From CAVTWH01 sp963850915 (GTDB taxonomy: Bacteria > Actinomycetota > Actinomycetes > Mycobacteriales > Micromonosporaceae), in the NCBI GenBank assembly GCA_963850915.1, contig CAWKND010000004.1, positions 930,001 to 994,000 of the forward strand: a stretch of DNA of 64,000 nucleotides, written 5' to 3'. The position numbers and the translations under genes are program-made. Positions 49,683 through 57,308 of this stretch are shown here, piece after piece; position 1 is the first letter of the stretch, and the number at the start of each line of letters is the position of its first letter. The notes under the pieces were generated by a model that saw only the letters and a program-made list of their open reading frames with translations, was not told the DNA's origin and did no database searches.

Positions 49683-49723
49683 ACCGGGACGGGCCGTGCC
49701 TGGTCGGCACGGCCCGTCCCGGT
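49683..49723 (-). terminator. Perfect 18-bp hairpin in the 400-bp gap before the protease gene
   Basis: Arms 49683-49700 and 49706-49723 pair exactly around TGGTC, after the HAF-repeat gene stop at 49751. The remaining 49386-49682 shows no gene I can support. Confidence 0.75.
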
Positions 49724-49750
49724 GGCGTCTCGCGGGAAGCGCTGACCCGT

Positions 49751-51100
49751 TCAGCAGTGCCAGAGCACCGCCCGGGTGTTCAGGTCCAGGGCCGCGTTGG
49801 TGTGCGGCGCTGTCGCGCTGGAGATCGACCCGGCGACCAGCGAGCCGCTGTCGTTGACCGCGACCGGAACAGCCTGGTCCTCGCCGGCAGGTAGCAGGAA
49901 CACCCGACCGTTGGCGCCGCCGCCGAGTGCCAGGTAGCCGGGTGCCTGGAAGTCGGGTTTCGGCCCTGGCTGATTGACCGGGGTGATAGCGAACGCCGGC
50001 ATCAGGTCGTCCACCTGGTCCGCCCCCCGGGCGGCGATGACCTCGGGTGCGCCGGTATCCAGCCGCCAGCGGACCGGAACCGGCGCGTCGTCGGCTGTAC
50101 CCGCCGGCTTGCCCGAGGTGCTGGCGGTCTTGGCGGGGGCGACGGTCTTGAAGGCGACTCCGAAGGCCCAGGAGCCACGGATGCCGGTAACCCCGCCGCG
50201 CACGAAACCGTTCGGCAGCGCGAGGGCACGCTCCCGGCCGTCGGCGGTCCGCACTGCCGGCCTGGTCGCGCTCTGCGACCAGGCATAGAGCTGCTGGTTG
50301 TCGTCGAACGCGGCGCCGATCTGGGTACCCAGCACGTCGGACAGCGGCGCCTGGACCTGCGGGTGGTCCGGCGAGCTTGCCGGCCATATCACCACGATGG
50401 AGTGATCACCCGTGGTCGACAGCGCGGAACCCAGTACATCGCCCGCCTCGTTCACCGCGTACACCCGGACCAGCCGGCTGTATCCGGCGACGTTGGGCAG
50501 CTTGGTCACCACGCCACCGCGGTAGACCCAGGCGAATCCCACCGCACTCGCGTCCTCGCCGGTACCGGCGGCGACGCCATTCGAATTGACGGCCGCCACC
50601 TGGCTGATCGTGCCCAGCCCGCTGGTGGGCAGGACCGTCGGCGCCCCGTTGTGCCACAGAATCACGGCAGCGGCGTTGTTGTTCGCGTCCAGCGCGTCTG
50701 CTGCGACGTAGGCGCCGCCGGGGTCCATCGCGGTCACGAACGTCCGGGTCGGCTGGGTGACGCCCCGGGCTGCCAAGCCGCCCGGGACGGGCAGGTCGAC
50801 GCTCCGACAGGTGGTCGTCCGGCCGGCCCAACCGCCGCTCGTGGCCGACGTCCCGGCGGTGCCCTGGCCGGGCTTCGCCGAGTGTGTCCAGGGCCAGCCG
50901 TTCACCGCCGGAACAGCCACCAGCGCGACGGCGGCGAGGGCCGCCGTGGCGGTCATGGCGACATGGGTGCGATGCCGCGTCCGCGCCCGTTGGATGGCCG
51001 TGGTCGCCCCGAACGACGATGGCAACGCATCCGCCGCTGAAGCGGCACCCTGCAGCCATCCCCGGACGTCCGTGTCATGGTCGGTCATTTCGTCATGCAT
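49751..51100 (-). CDS. Membrane-anchored HAF-repeat protein paired with an ECF sigma factor (possible anti-sigma)
   Basis: A 449-residue protein. A cytosolic N-terminus (about 1-50), one membrane helix (about 51-75, A-A-L-A-A-V-A-L-V-A-V-P-A-V-N-G) and an outer domain follow. The outer domain has HAF-type repeats with the pattern V-N-x-x-G-x-x-x-G: A-A-V-N-S-N-G-V-A-A-G, Y-A-V-N-E-A-G-D-V-L-G and V-A-V-N-D-S-G-S-L-V-A-G. The start is unclear: ATG 51112, 51100 and 51088 are possible; I use 51100, which has GGGGGACAGG upstream. It begins 14-25 bases after the sigma gene stop, so an anti-sigma role is inferred from position and topology, not from a recognised domain. Confidence 0.68.
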   Translation of the reverse strand: MHDEMTDHDTDVRGWLQGAASAADALPSSFGATTAIQRARTRHRTHVAMTATAALAAVALVAVPAVNGWPWTHSAKPGQGTAGTSATSGGWAGRTTTCRSVDLPVPGGLAARGVTQPTRTFVTAMDPGGAYVAADALDANNNAAAVILWHNGAPTVLPTSGLGTISQVAAVNSNGVAAGTGEDASAVGFAWVYRGGVVTKLPNVAGYSRLVRVYAVNEAGDVLGSALSTTGDHSIVVIWPASSPDHPQVQAPLSDVLGTQIGAAFDDNQQLYAWSQSATRPAVRTADGRERALALPNGFVRGGVTGIRGSWAFGVAFKTVAPAKTASTSGKPAGTADDAPVPVRWRLDTGAPEVIAARGADQVDDLMPAFAITPVNQPGPKPDFQAPGYLALGGGANGRVFLLPAGEDQAVPVAVNDSGSLVAGSISSATAPHTNAALDLNTRAVLWHC

Positions 51101-51113
51101 CCTGTCCCCCATT

Positions 51114-51644
51114 TCAATCACGATCCGCCGGTACCGCGACGGCGCGGTCCGTACGGGTTGTCGATCCGGCCAGCAGTCCGCGCAGCGTGGCAAGCGCTCG
51201 CGAGGCCTGGCTCTTCACGGTGCCTTCGGAACAATCGAGGGCTGCCGCCGTGTCGGCGACCGAGAGGTCGCAGTAGTACCGGAGGACAACCACCATTCGT
51301 TGCCGGCGAGCCAGCCGCGCCAGTGCCGTGGTGACCAGGTCACGCTCTTCCACGCTGGCCGCCGCCGGTGCTTCCCGCTCGGGCGTCCGGTCGGTGATCA
51401 GCACCCGGGACCACAGCAGACGGTGCTGTCGCAGGCTCTGGCGTACCAGCATCCGGTGGACGTAGGCGTCCATGTTGGCTGCCGCCTGTACCCGGTGCCA
51501 TTTCAGGTACAGGTTGATGGCGGTGTCTTGCACCACGTCCTCGGCGCGATGCTGGTCACCGCAGAGCAGGTACGCGGTTCTGCGCAGGTACGGCAGGCGT
51601 GCCGTCAGGTACTCGACGTACTCCTGCCGTGGATCCGGCTTCAT
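51114..51644 (-). CDS. ECF sigma factor, SigE-like family
   Basis: A 176-residue two-region sigma factor. Region 2 covers Y-V-E-Y-L-T-A-R-L-P-Y-L-R-R-T-A-Y-L-L-C-G-D and A-E-D-V-V-Q-D-T-A-I-N-L-Y-L-K-W. Region 4 covers L-A-R-L-A-R-R-Q-R-M-V-V-V-L-R-Y-Y and the helix-turn-helix V-A-D-T-A-A-A-L-D-C-S-E-G-T-V-K-S-Q-A-S-R-A-L. It matches the small 'SigE family' type of Streptomyces. ATG 51644 has GGGAAGGGAG about 10 bases upstream. The HAF-repeat membrane gene follows directly and probably controls it. Confidence 0.88.
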   Translation of the reverse strand: MKPDPRQEYVEYLTARLPYLRRTAYLLCGDQHRAEDVVQDTAINLYLKWHRVQAAANMDAYVHRMLVRQSLRQHRLLWSRVLITDRTPEREAPAAASVEERDLVTTALARLARRQRMVVVLRYYCDLSVADTAAALDCSEGTVKSQASRALATLRGLLAGSTTRTDRAVAVPADRD

Positions 51645-51774
51645 AGAGGTGGAACTCCCTTCCCCGCTTCACCCCCAAGAGACCGCCGACCCCGCCAGGG
51701 GTTGCATCGGTCGGGAGCACGGTGGGAAAAGGGCGTGGGAGTGCCGCGGTGGGGCCGGATGCGGCGGTGGTGCT

Positions 51775-51836
51775 GGGGAGCCGTTGGGGCTGGGTAGCGT
51801 TGGGACCGGGGAGCCGTTGGGGCTGGGGAGCCGGTG
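51775..51836. repeat. Direct repeats between the ECF sigma and rnd genes
   Basis: GGGGAGCCGTTGGGGCTGGG occurs at 51775-51794 and 51808-51827, and a partial third copy follows. They are G-rich on the plus strand. Confidence 0.8.
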
Positions 51837-51839
51837 GCG

Positions 51840-53084
51840 CTACGGAGTGGGGAGGGCCTGGGTGAGGTCGGCGGCCAGCAGGTCCAGCTGCCACTGGCGG
51901 GCGCCGGACTCGGAGAGCGCGGTGCGTACCGCGGCCTCGTCCAGTGGCGCGGGTGGCTCCCAGGCGAGCCGGCGTACCGCCTCGGGGGAGATCAGGTTCT
52001 CCGGCGGCAGACCGTGCTCGGTCGCCAACCCGGTCACCACGGCACGGCACCGGGCCAGCCGGCCGGCCGCCACCGGATCCTTCTCGGCCCAGCGGTGCGG
52101 CGGCGGCGGACCCTCGGTCGGCTGGCTCACCGGCAGCTCGTCGGTGGCGAGCTCGCGTGCCTCGTCGAGCGCGTCCAGCCAGGTACGGGCCAGCCGGCGT
52201 ACCGAGCGGCCACTGAACCCCGGCAGGAGTAGCAGTGCCTTCTCGTCCTTGGGGTCCTGGTCGGCCGCGGCGACGATCGAGGTGTCCGGCAGTACCCGCC
52301 CGGGTGCGGTGTCCCGGCGCTGCGCCACCTCGTCCCGGGCGTACCAGAGCGCGCGTACCCGGGCCAGCGCCCGCGGGCCGCGCAGCCGGTGGATACCGGA
52401 GGTACGCCGCCACGGGTCGGCGCGCTGCCGGGGCGGGTTGCTCGCGGTGGCCACCAGGTGGGCGAACTCCTGCCGGGCCCACTCCTGCTTGCCCTGGGCG
52501 ACCAGCTCGGCGGCGAGCAGGTCACGCAGCTCCACCAGCAGCTCGACGTCGAGCGCCGCGTAGGTGAGCCAGGACTCCGGCAGCGGCCTGGTGGACCAGT
52601 CGGCCGCCGAGTGGTGCTTCTCCAGCGAGCGACCGAGCAGCCCCTCGGTGAGCGCGGCCAGCCCGACCCGCTCGTACCCGAGGAGCCGGCCGGCCAGCTC
52701 GGTGTCGAACAGTCGCGCCGGGCGCAGCCCGATCTCGGTGAGGCAGGGCAGGTCCTGGCTGGCGGCGTGCAGTACCCACTCGGCGTCCACGATGGCGTCG
52801 TTGAGTACGCCCAGGTCGTCGAAGGAGATCGGGTCAACCAGCACGGTGCCCGCCCCGGCCCGGCGCAGCTGTACCAGGTAGGCGCGGTGCGTGTAGCGGT
52901 AGCCCGAGGCGCGTTCGGCGTCCACCGCCACCGGCCCGGTGCCCGCGGCGAAGCGGCGCACCACCTCGTCGAGCTCGGCCGGGGTGGTGATCGGCGTGGG
53001 GGTACCCCCGCTCGGCTCGGTGAGCGGGGTCGACGCGGAGCCGGAGGGGTGTGGCGTGGCCGGCCCGTCAGCTTCGTCGGTCAC
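51840..53084 (-). CDS. rnd: Ribonuclease D-like 3'-5' exonuclease with HRDC domain
   Basis: A 414-residue DEDD exonuclease that trims structured RNA 3' ends. Exo I is V-A-V-D-A-E-R-A-S-G-Y-R-Y (about 53-65), Exo II L-H-A-A-S-Q-D-L-P-C-L (about 106), and Exo III Y-A-A-L-D-V-E-L-L. An HRDC domain follows (about 225-305, A-L-A-R-V-R-A-L-W-Y-A-R-D-E-V-A-Q). GTG 53084 is preferred since TAAGTT is 6 bases upstream. It occupies the place of Rv2681 in the mycobacterial order, divergent from the protease gene. Confidence 0.9.
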   Translation of the reverse strand: MTDEADGPATPHPSGSASTPLTEPSGGTPTPITTPAELDEVVRRFAAGTGPVAVDAERASGYRYTHRAYLVQLRRAGAGTVLVDPISFDDLGVLNDAIVDAEWVLHAASQDLPCLTEIGLRPARLFDTELAGRLLGYERVGLAALTEGLLGRSLEKHHSAADWSTRPLPESWLTYAALDVELLVELRDLLAAELVAQGKQEWARQEFAHLVATASNPPRQRADPWRRTSGIHRLRGPRALARVRALWYARDEVAQRRDTAPGRVLPDTSIVAAADQDPKDEKALLLLPGFSGRSVRRLARTWLDALDEARELATDELPVSQPTEGPPPPHRWAEKDPVAAGRLARCRAVVTGLATEHGLPPENLISPEAVRRLAWEPPAPLDEAAVRTALSESGARQWQLDLLAADLTQALPTP

Positions 53085-53090
53085 GCCACC

Positions 53091-53096
53091 AACTTA
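53091..53096 (-). promoter_or_regulatory. Candidate -10 box (TAAGTT) for rnd
   Basis: Six bases before GTG 53084 on the minus strand; leaderless candidate. Confidence 0.45.
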
Positions 53097-53377
53097 CGGT
53101 GCGGACCGTGGCCGGCGCACAACGGAGGGGTACGGCGCGCCGCGCCGGCCCGATCCGGCCGTTCGCGGTCCCCCGTGTGGCTACCCGACGGGTGGGTTTT
53201 GGACCGATCTTGACGCCCTTCGGGGGAGGCGCTGGGAAAGAGCGGGACTGGGAAAGACAGGGGCAAAGGGCAGGGGGTACGGTGCCGGTGCCCGTTTCGC
53301 GCGCGCGTCACTCCGGGTAGTGGCTCGCCCGCCCGACGCCGTCCGGATGGACGGTCGCCCGGGTAGACGTGCGGTCG

Positions 53378-53383
53378 TACGGT
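53378..53383 (+). promoter_or_regulatory. Candidate -10 box (TACGGT) for the HtrA-like protease gene; divergent 324-bp region
   Basis: It would give a leader of about 20 bases with GGGGAGG before ATG 53409. The region 53097-53377 holds no gene I can support. Confidence 0.35.
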
Positions 53384-53408
53384 GATGGGGACTTCAGGGG
53401 AGGAACGG

Positions 53409-54641
53409 ATGACGGCTGGCTACCACGAGTCTGGCGCCGACGAGTCGGATGCGCCGACCCGGTCGACGGGGCGTCCCGGACCGTTGCCACCGCGTACCGA
53501 GCACCCGATGGGGCCGAGCCACTCGACCGGCCCGATCTGGCCGGCGTCCGGGGCGCCGGCGCCGGGGACACAGCCGGGCGGGTACCCGGCGAACGCTCCG
53601 GCCACCGCCGCGTGGCGCCCGCCAGCCGGTGCCCAACCCGCCGGCCCGCAGCCGGTCGGTCCGCGTCCCACCGGTCCGCAGCCCACGGGCCAGTACCCCG
53701 CGGTGCAGCCGGCCGGCCAGTACCCCACCGGGCAGTACCCGGCGCAGCCGACCAGCCAGTACCCGGCCCAGGGCGCGGCCGGGCAGGCGCCGGTCTCCGC
53801 CGGTCCACTGGCACCCAGCTCCGGTCCGGGGCCGCTCTCCGCACCGCCCGCGGTTACCCCGCCGGCACCGGGGCGCCGCTCGCCGGTGCTCACCGTGCTG
53901 GTGATCGTGCTGCTGGTCCTCGCCGTCGTGCAGGGCGTGGCGCTGCTCGCGCTCGGCGGCAAGCTCAACCAGGTCGACAAGGCGCAGCGCACCAGCCAGG
54001 CGGCCGACGCCAAGAAGATCGACGACCTGGAGCAGCGCAGCTCCGCACTGGAGAAGCAGGCAGCCGCCTCGCTCGACTCGCAGGCGGTTGCGACGGCCGT
54101 ACTGCCCAGCGTGTTCAAGGTGGAGGCCGGCGACTTCAGCGGTACCGCGTTCGTCATCCAGTCCGACTCGGACAGCAGCACGCTGCTCACCAACTACCAC
54201 GTGGTCGCCGAGGTCTACGAGGGCGGCGGCCGCTCGGTCGACCTGGTCCACGACAACGAGCGGTACACCGCGAAGATCATCAAGGCGGACGAGGACGACG
54301 ACCTGGCGCTGCTGCAGACGTCGGACAAGTTCCCGGCGCTCGCCGTGGCAAAGGCCGAGGTGGCCACCGGCGAGCCGGTCGTGGTCGTGGGCGCCCCGCT
54401 CGGCCTGGCCCAGTCGGTGACCACGGGCGTGGTGAGCGCCATCCGCGATGACGTACCCGGTGGCGACGGCAAGACCTACATCCAGTTCAGCGCCCCCATC
54501 AACCCGGGCAACTCCGGTGGACCGGTGGTCGACGCGCAGAAGCAGGTGGTCGGTATCGCATCCGCCGTGGTCAACAACTCCGAGGCGATCGGCCTGGCCA
54601 TCCCGATCAGCGTTGCCTGCAAATCACTCGACGTGTGTTAG
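53409..54641 (+). CDS. Membrane-anchored trypsin-like (HtrA-type) serine protease without a PDZ domain
   Basis: A 410-residue protein. The N-terminal 155 residues are rich in Pro, Gln and Tyr, with Q-Y-P-T/A-Q repeats. A membrane helix follows (about 162-186), then a short coiled coil, and an extracytoplasmic protease domain with H in L-T-N-Y-H-V-V, D in D-D-D-L-A-L-L, and S in N-P-G-N-S-G-G-P. It lacks a PDZ domain and ends in C-K-S-L-D-V-C. It should cut misfolded or specific outer-side proteins. ATG 53409 has GGGGAGGAA upstream. The downstream gene has a similar Pro/Tyr-rich start and is on the same strand. Confidence 0.82.
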   Translation: MTAGYHESGADESDAPTRSTGRPGPLPPRTEHPMGPSHSTGPIWPASGAPAPGTQPGGYPANAPATAAWRPPAGAQPAGPQPVGPRPTGPQPTGQYPAVQPAGQYPTGQYPAQPTSQYPAQGAAGQAPVSAGPLAPSSGPGPLSAPPAVTPPAPGRRSPVLTVLVIVLLVLAVVQGVALLALGGKLNQVDKAQRTSQAADAKKIDDLEQRSSALEKQAAASLDSQAVATAVLPSVFKVEAGDFSGTAFVIQSDSDSSTLLTNYHVVAEVYEGGGRSVDLVHDNERYTAKIIKADEDDDLALLQTSDKFPALAVAKAEVATGEPVVVVGAPLGLAQSVTTGVVSAIRDDVPGGDGKTYIQFSAPINPGNSGGPVVDAQKQVVGIASAVVNNSEAIGLAIPISVACKSLDVC

Positions 54642-54708
54642 CCCGTACCGCCTGACCAACCGCCGCCCGACCTGATCAAGGGCCGGGTGGTGACCCCGAA
54701 GGAGAACG

Positions 54709-55557
54709 ATGTCCTACCCCGGAAATACGCCGGCCGAGTCGTACCCGCCCGGTCAGCCGGATCCGGCCTACCCGGCGCCCGGCCCCCAGTACCCAGCGCC
54801 CCAGTACCCAGGCGCCGCCCAGTACCCGGCCCCGGCCTCGGGTGCGCCGGCGTACCCGTACCAGCCGGGCGTGCCGGCCTCCGCGCCGCCCGTGTCGCCG
54901 TACGGGGCGGGGTACCCGGCACCGACCCAGGCGCTCCCGGTCCAGGACCAGCCGGGCTCCTACCCGCCGCCGTCCTCGGGCGTCCCGTCCTCGGGCTCGC
55001 CGGCCTACCAGGCCCCCGGCTACCAGGCCGGCTCGGCACCGGTACCGGCGTATGACCCGGCGCCGGTCAGCGCCCCGGGCTACGACGCGTACCCGCCGGC
55101 CGCTTCGGCGCCGCCGTTCAACCCGTACGCCCCGCAGCCGGTCGCCGCCGCCCCATCAGCCAAGAAGAGCTCGGCGACCGTGGTGCTGGCCATCCTCGCC
55201 GGGGTGTTCTTCCTGGCCACGGCTGTGCTCACGCCGCTCTACATCATCAAGAGCAACGACTACACCAAGACCACCACGGCGCAGCGCGCGGACATCGCCA
55301 GCAAGCAGTCGCAGATCAACGACCTGAACAAGAAGGTCAAGGACACGCAGTCGGCGCTGGACACGGCGAACACCAAGATCAAGGGTACCCAGGACCAGCT
55401 GGACGAGATCAACCAGGAGAAGCAGGCGCTGTCCAAGTGCCTGAACCTCGCCATCGAGCTCAGCCAGGCGATCGACAACAACGACCAGGCGACGTACAAC
55501 AAGCTCGTTCCCCAGGAGCAGGCCGCTTGCCAGGACGCGGAGAAGTACCTGAACTGA
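54709..55557 (+). CDS. Pro/Tyr-rich single-pass membrane protein with outer coiled coil
   Basis: A 282-residue protein I cannot name. Residues 1-145 are Pro-, Tyr- and Ala-rich (Y-P-A-P, Q-Y-P repeats). A membrane helix spans about 152-178 (V-L-A-I-L-A-G-V-F-F-L-A-T-A-V-L-T-P-L). The outer part (180-282) is a coiled coil (I-A-S-K-Q-S-Q-I-N-D-L-N-K-K-V-K-D-T) with a Cys-containing tail. ATG 54709 has AAGGAG 6 bases upstream. It follows the HtrA-like gene by 67 bases, and both share the N-terminal composition, so it may be a partner or substrate. A clear terminator follows. Confidence 0.72.
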   Translation: MSYPGNTPAESYPPGQPDPAYPAPGPQYPAPQYPGAAQYPAPASGAPAYPYQPGVPASAPPVSPYGAGYPAPTQALPVQDQPGSYPPPSSGVPSSGSPAYQAPGYQAGSAPVPAYDPAPVSAPGYDAYPPAASAPPFNPYAPQPVAAAPSAKKSSATVVLAILAGVFFLATAVLTPLYIIKSNDYTKTTTAQRADIASKQSQINDLNKKVKDTQSALDTANTKIKGTQDQLDEINQEKQALSKCLNLAIELSQAIDNNDQATYNKLVPQEQAACQDAEKYLN

Positions 55558-55579
55558 CGCCGCGACCGAGCGCGGAAGG

Positions 55580-55611
55580 ACCCGGTACCCCCAAAAGGGG
55601 TCCGGGTTTTT
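55580..55611 (+). terminator. Intrinsic terminator with T tract
   Basis: ACCCGG ... CCGGGT with inner CCCC/GGGG and an AAAA-containing loop, followed directly by TTTTT. It is the most classical terminator in the window. Confidence 0.85.
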
Positions 55612-55624
55612 CCTGTCGGGAAGT

Positions 55625-56182
55625 TCAGCCGAGCCGGGTCAGCGCGGTGGTGCCGGGCGGTGGCAGGCCGGCCGTGGAGGCGAGCAGGTCGCACCAGGCC
55701 AGCAGGTGGCCGCCGAGATCGCTGCTGAGCGGCGTCCAGGAGGCCCGGATCTCCAGGTCGGCGGTGGCCGGCGGGCCGGCCAGGTCACCGAAGCGGGTGG
55801 ACATGGTCTGGGTGACGGTACCGGCGATGGCGGTGTATTCGGTGTCCCGCTCCTCCAGCGCCTCGGTCAACCAGCTCCAGCCGACCGTGGCCAGCAGCGG
55901 GTCGGTGGCCAGCTCCGCCTCGATCTCGGCGGTCACGTAGGTGACCAGCCGCATGGTGCCCTCCCACGCCTCGTGGCCGGCCGGGTCGTAGAGCAGGATC
56001 AGCCGGCCGGTGGCCACCTCTTCGCCGCGCCGGCTGACCGTGCCGCCGATGGCGTGCCCGAACGGAGCCAGCTTCTGCGGTGCGGACAGCTCCTCCAGCA
56101 TGATCTCCGGACGCGGCGTCGGAGCGCGCAGAGCGGCGACCGCGTGCGCGAACGTATCCGGCAGGACGGTCGAGGGCGCCAT
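55625..56182 (-). CDS. DUF3000 family protein
   Basis: A 185-residue cytosolic protein of DUF3000, starting M-A-P-S-T-V-L-P-D-T-F-A-H-A-V-A-A-L-R. It has the conserved L-A-P-F-G-H-A-I-G-G-T-V, then G-R-L-I-L-L-Y-D-P-A-G-H-E-A-W-E-G, and near the end W-T-P-L. Its function is unknown. It lies between rnd and hemE in actinobacteria (Rv2680 by position). ATG 56182 has TAGGCT 7 bases upstream. The 5' end is 83 bases from hemE, with which it is divergent. Confidence 0.85.
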   Translation of the reverse strand: MAPSTVLPDTFAHAVAALRAPTPRPEIMLEELSAPQKLAPFGHAIGGTVSRRGEEVATGRLILLYDPAGHEAWEGTMRLVTYVTAEIEAELATDPLLATVGWSWLTEALEERDTEYTAIAGTVTQTMSTRFGDLAGPPATADLEIRASWTPLSSDLGGHLLAWCDLLASTAGLPPPGTTALTRLG

Positions 56183-56189
56183 GGTCGTG

Positions 56190-56195
56190 AGCCTA
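56190..56195 (-). promoter_or_regulatory. Candidate -10 box (TAGGCT) for the DUF3000 gene
   Basis: Seven bases before ATG 56182 on the minus strand; leaderless candidate. Confidence 0.45.
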
Positions 56196-56220
56196 TTGCC
56201 GGCCGGCCCGGTGTGGGTGA

Positions 56221-56257
56221 CACGGCGCGCCGGACGGCCGGCGCGCCGTGGGATGAT
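56221..56257 (+). promoter_or_regulatory. Palindromic candidate operator and -10 box at hemE
   Basis: A perfect inverted repeat has 13-bp arms (56221-56233, 56238-56250), each holding GGCGCGCC. A possible -10 GATGAT (56252-56257) begins 2 bases later, 7 bases before the GTG at 56265. The palindrome would cover the -35 region, as expected of a repressor site. A terminator-like hairpin role is also possible. Confidence 0.45.
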
Positions 56258-56264
56258 GGGGCGC

Positions 56265-57308
56265 GTGACCGCCAGCCTTGTGTCAGAAGCCGTTTTTGTC
56301 CGGGCGTGTCGGGGTGAGCCGGTCGCGCACACCCCGGTCTGGTTCATGCGGCAGGCCGGCCGCTCCCTCCCCGAGTACCACGAGCTGCGTGCCGGCATCC
56401 CGATGCTGGAGAGCTGCCGCCGGCCCGAGCTGGTCTGCGAGATCACCATGCAGCCGGTACGCCGGCACCGGGTGGACGCGGCGGTCCTGTACAGCGACAT
56501 CGTGGTACCGCTGGCCGCCGCCGGGGTGGACCTGGACATCAAGCCGGGCGTCGGCCCGGTGGTCGCCGAGCCGGTACGCGACCTGGCCGGCGTCGAGCGG
56601 ATCGGCGCCCTGGAGCCCGGTGACGTGTCCTTTGTGGACGAAGCGGTACGGCTGCTGGTCAAGGAGCTGGCCGGTACTCCGCTGATCGGCTTCGCGGGCG
56701 CCCCGTTCACCCTCGCCAGCTACCTGGTCGAGGGTGGGCCGTCGAAGAACCACGAGCGCACCAAGGCACTGATGCACGGCGCGCCCGAGGTCTGGCACGC
56801 GCTCTGCGCCCGGCTGGCCGCGATCACGCTGGAGTTCCTGCGGGTACAGGTCGGCGCGGGGGTGAGCGCCGTGCAGCTGTTCGACTCGTGGGCCGGCGCG
56901 CTGTCCGAGGCCGACTACCGGCGCTTCGTACTCCCGCACTCCACCGCCGTACTCGGCGGGCTGGCCGGCGCCGGGGTGCCCCGGATCCACTTCGGGGTGG
57001 GTACCGGGCACCTGCTCGGTGCCATGCGCGAGGCGGGCGCCGACGTCGTGGGCGTCGACTGGCGTACCCCGCTGGACCAGGCGAGCGCCATCCTCGGCGG
57101 GCAGACTCCCGTGCAGGGCAACCTGGATCCGGCGCTGCTGTTCGCGCCGTGGCCGGTACTCGAGGCGGAGGTACGCCGCATCCTGGCCGAGGGGCGGGCC
57201 GCGCCCGGGCACATCTTCAACCTCGGCCACGGGGTACTGCCGCAGACCGACCCGACGGTACTCACCCGCGTGGTGGCGCTGGTCCATGAGTTGAGCCGGT
57301 CTGCGTGA
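56265..57308 (+). CDS. hemE: Uroporphyrinogen decarboxylase
   Basis: A 347-residue TIM-barrel enzyme that decarboxylates uroporphyrinogen III to coproporphyrinogen III. The active-site loop P-V-W-F-M-R-Q-A-G-R-S-L-P-E-Y (about residues 24-38) and the Asp in Y-S-D-I-V-V-P are intact, as are Y-L-V-E-G-G-P-S-K and H-I-F-N-L-G-H-G-V-L-P near the end. GTG 56265 fits the family's short N-terminus. It is the first of three heme genes with overlapping ends (TGATG, then ATGA). Confidence 0.94.
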   Translation: MTASLVSEAVFVRACRGEPVAHTPVWFMRQAGRSLPEYHELRAGIPMLESCRRPELVCEITMQPVRRHRVDAAVLYSDIVVPLAAAGVDLDIKPGVGPVVAEPVRDLAGVERIGALEPGDVSFVDEAVRLLVKELAGTPLIGFAGAPFTLASYLVEGGPSKNHERTKALMHGAPEVWHALCARLAAITLEFLRVQVGAGVSAVQLFDSWAGALSEADYRRFVLPHSTAVLGGLAGAGVPRIHFGVGTGHLLGAMREAGADVVGVDWRTPLDQASAILGGQTPVQGNLDPALLFAPWPVLEAEVRRILAEGRAAPGHIFNLGHGVLPQTDPTVLTRVVALVHELSRSA

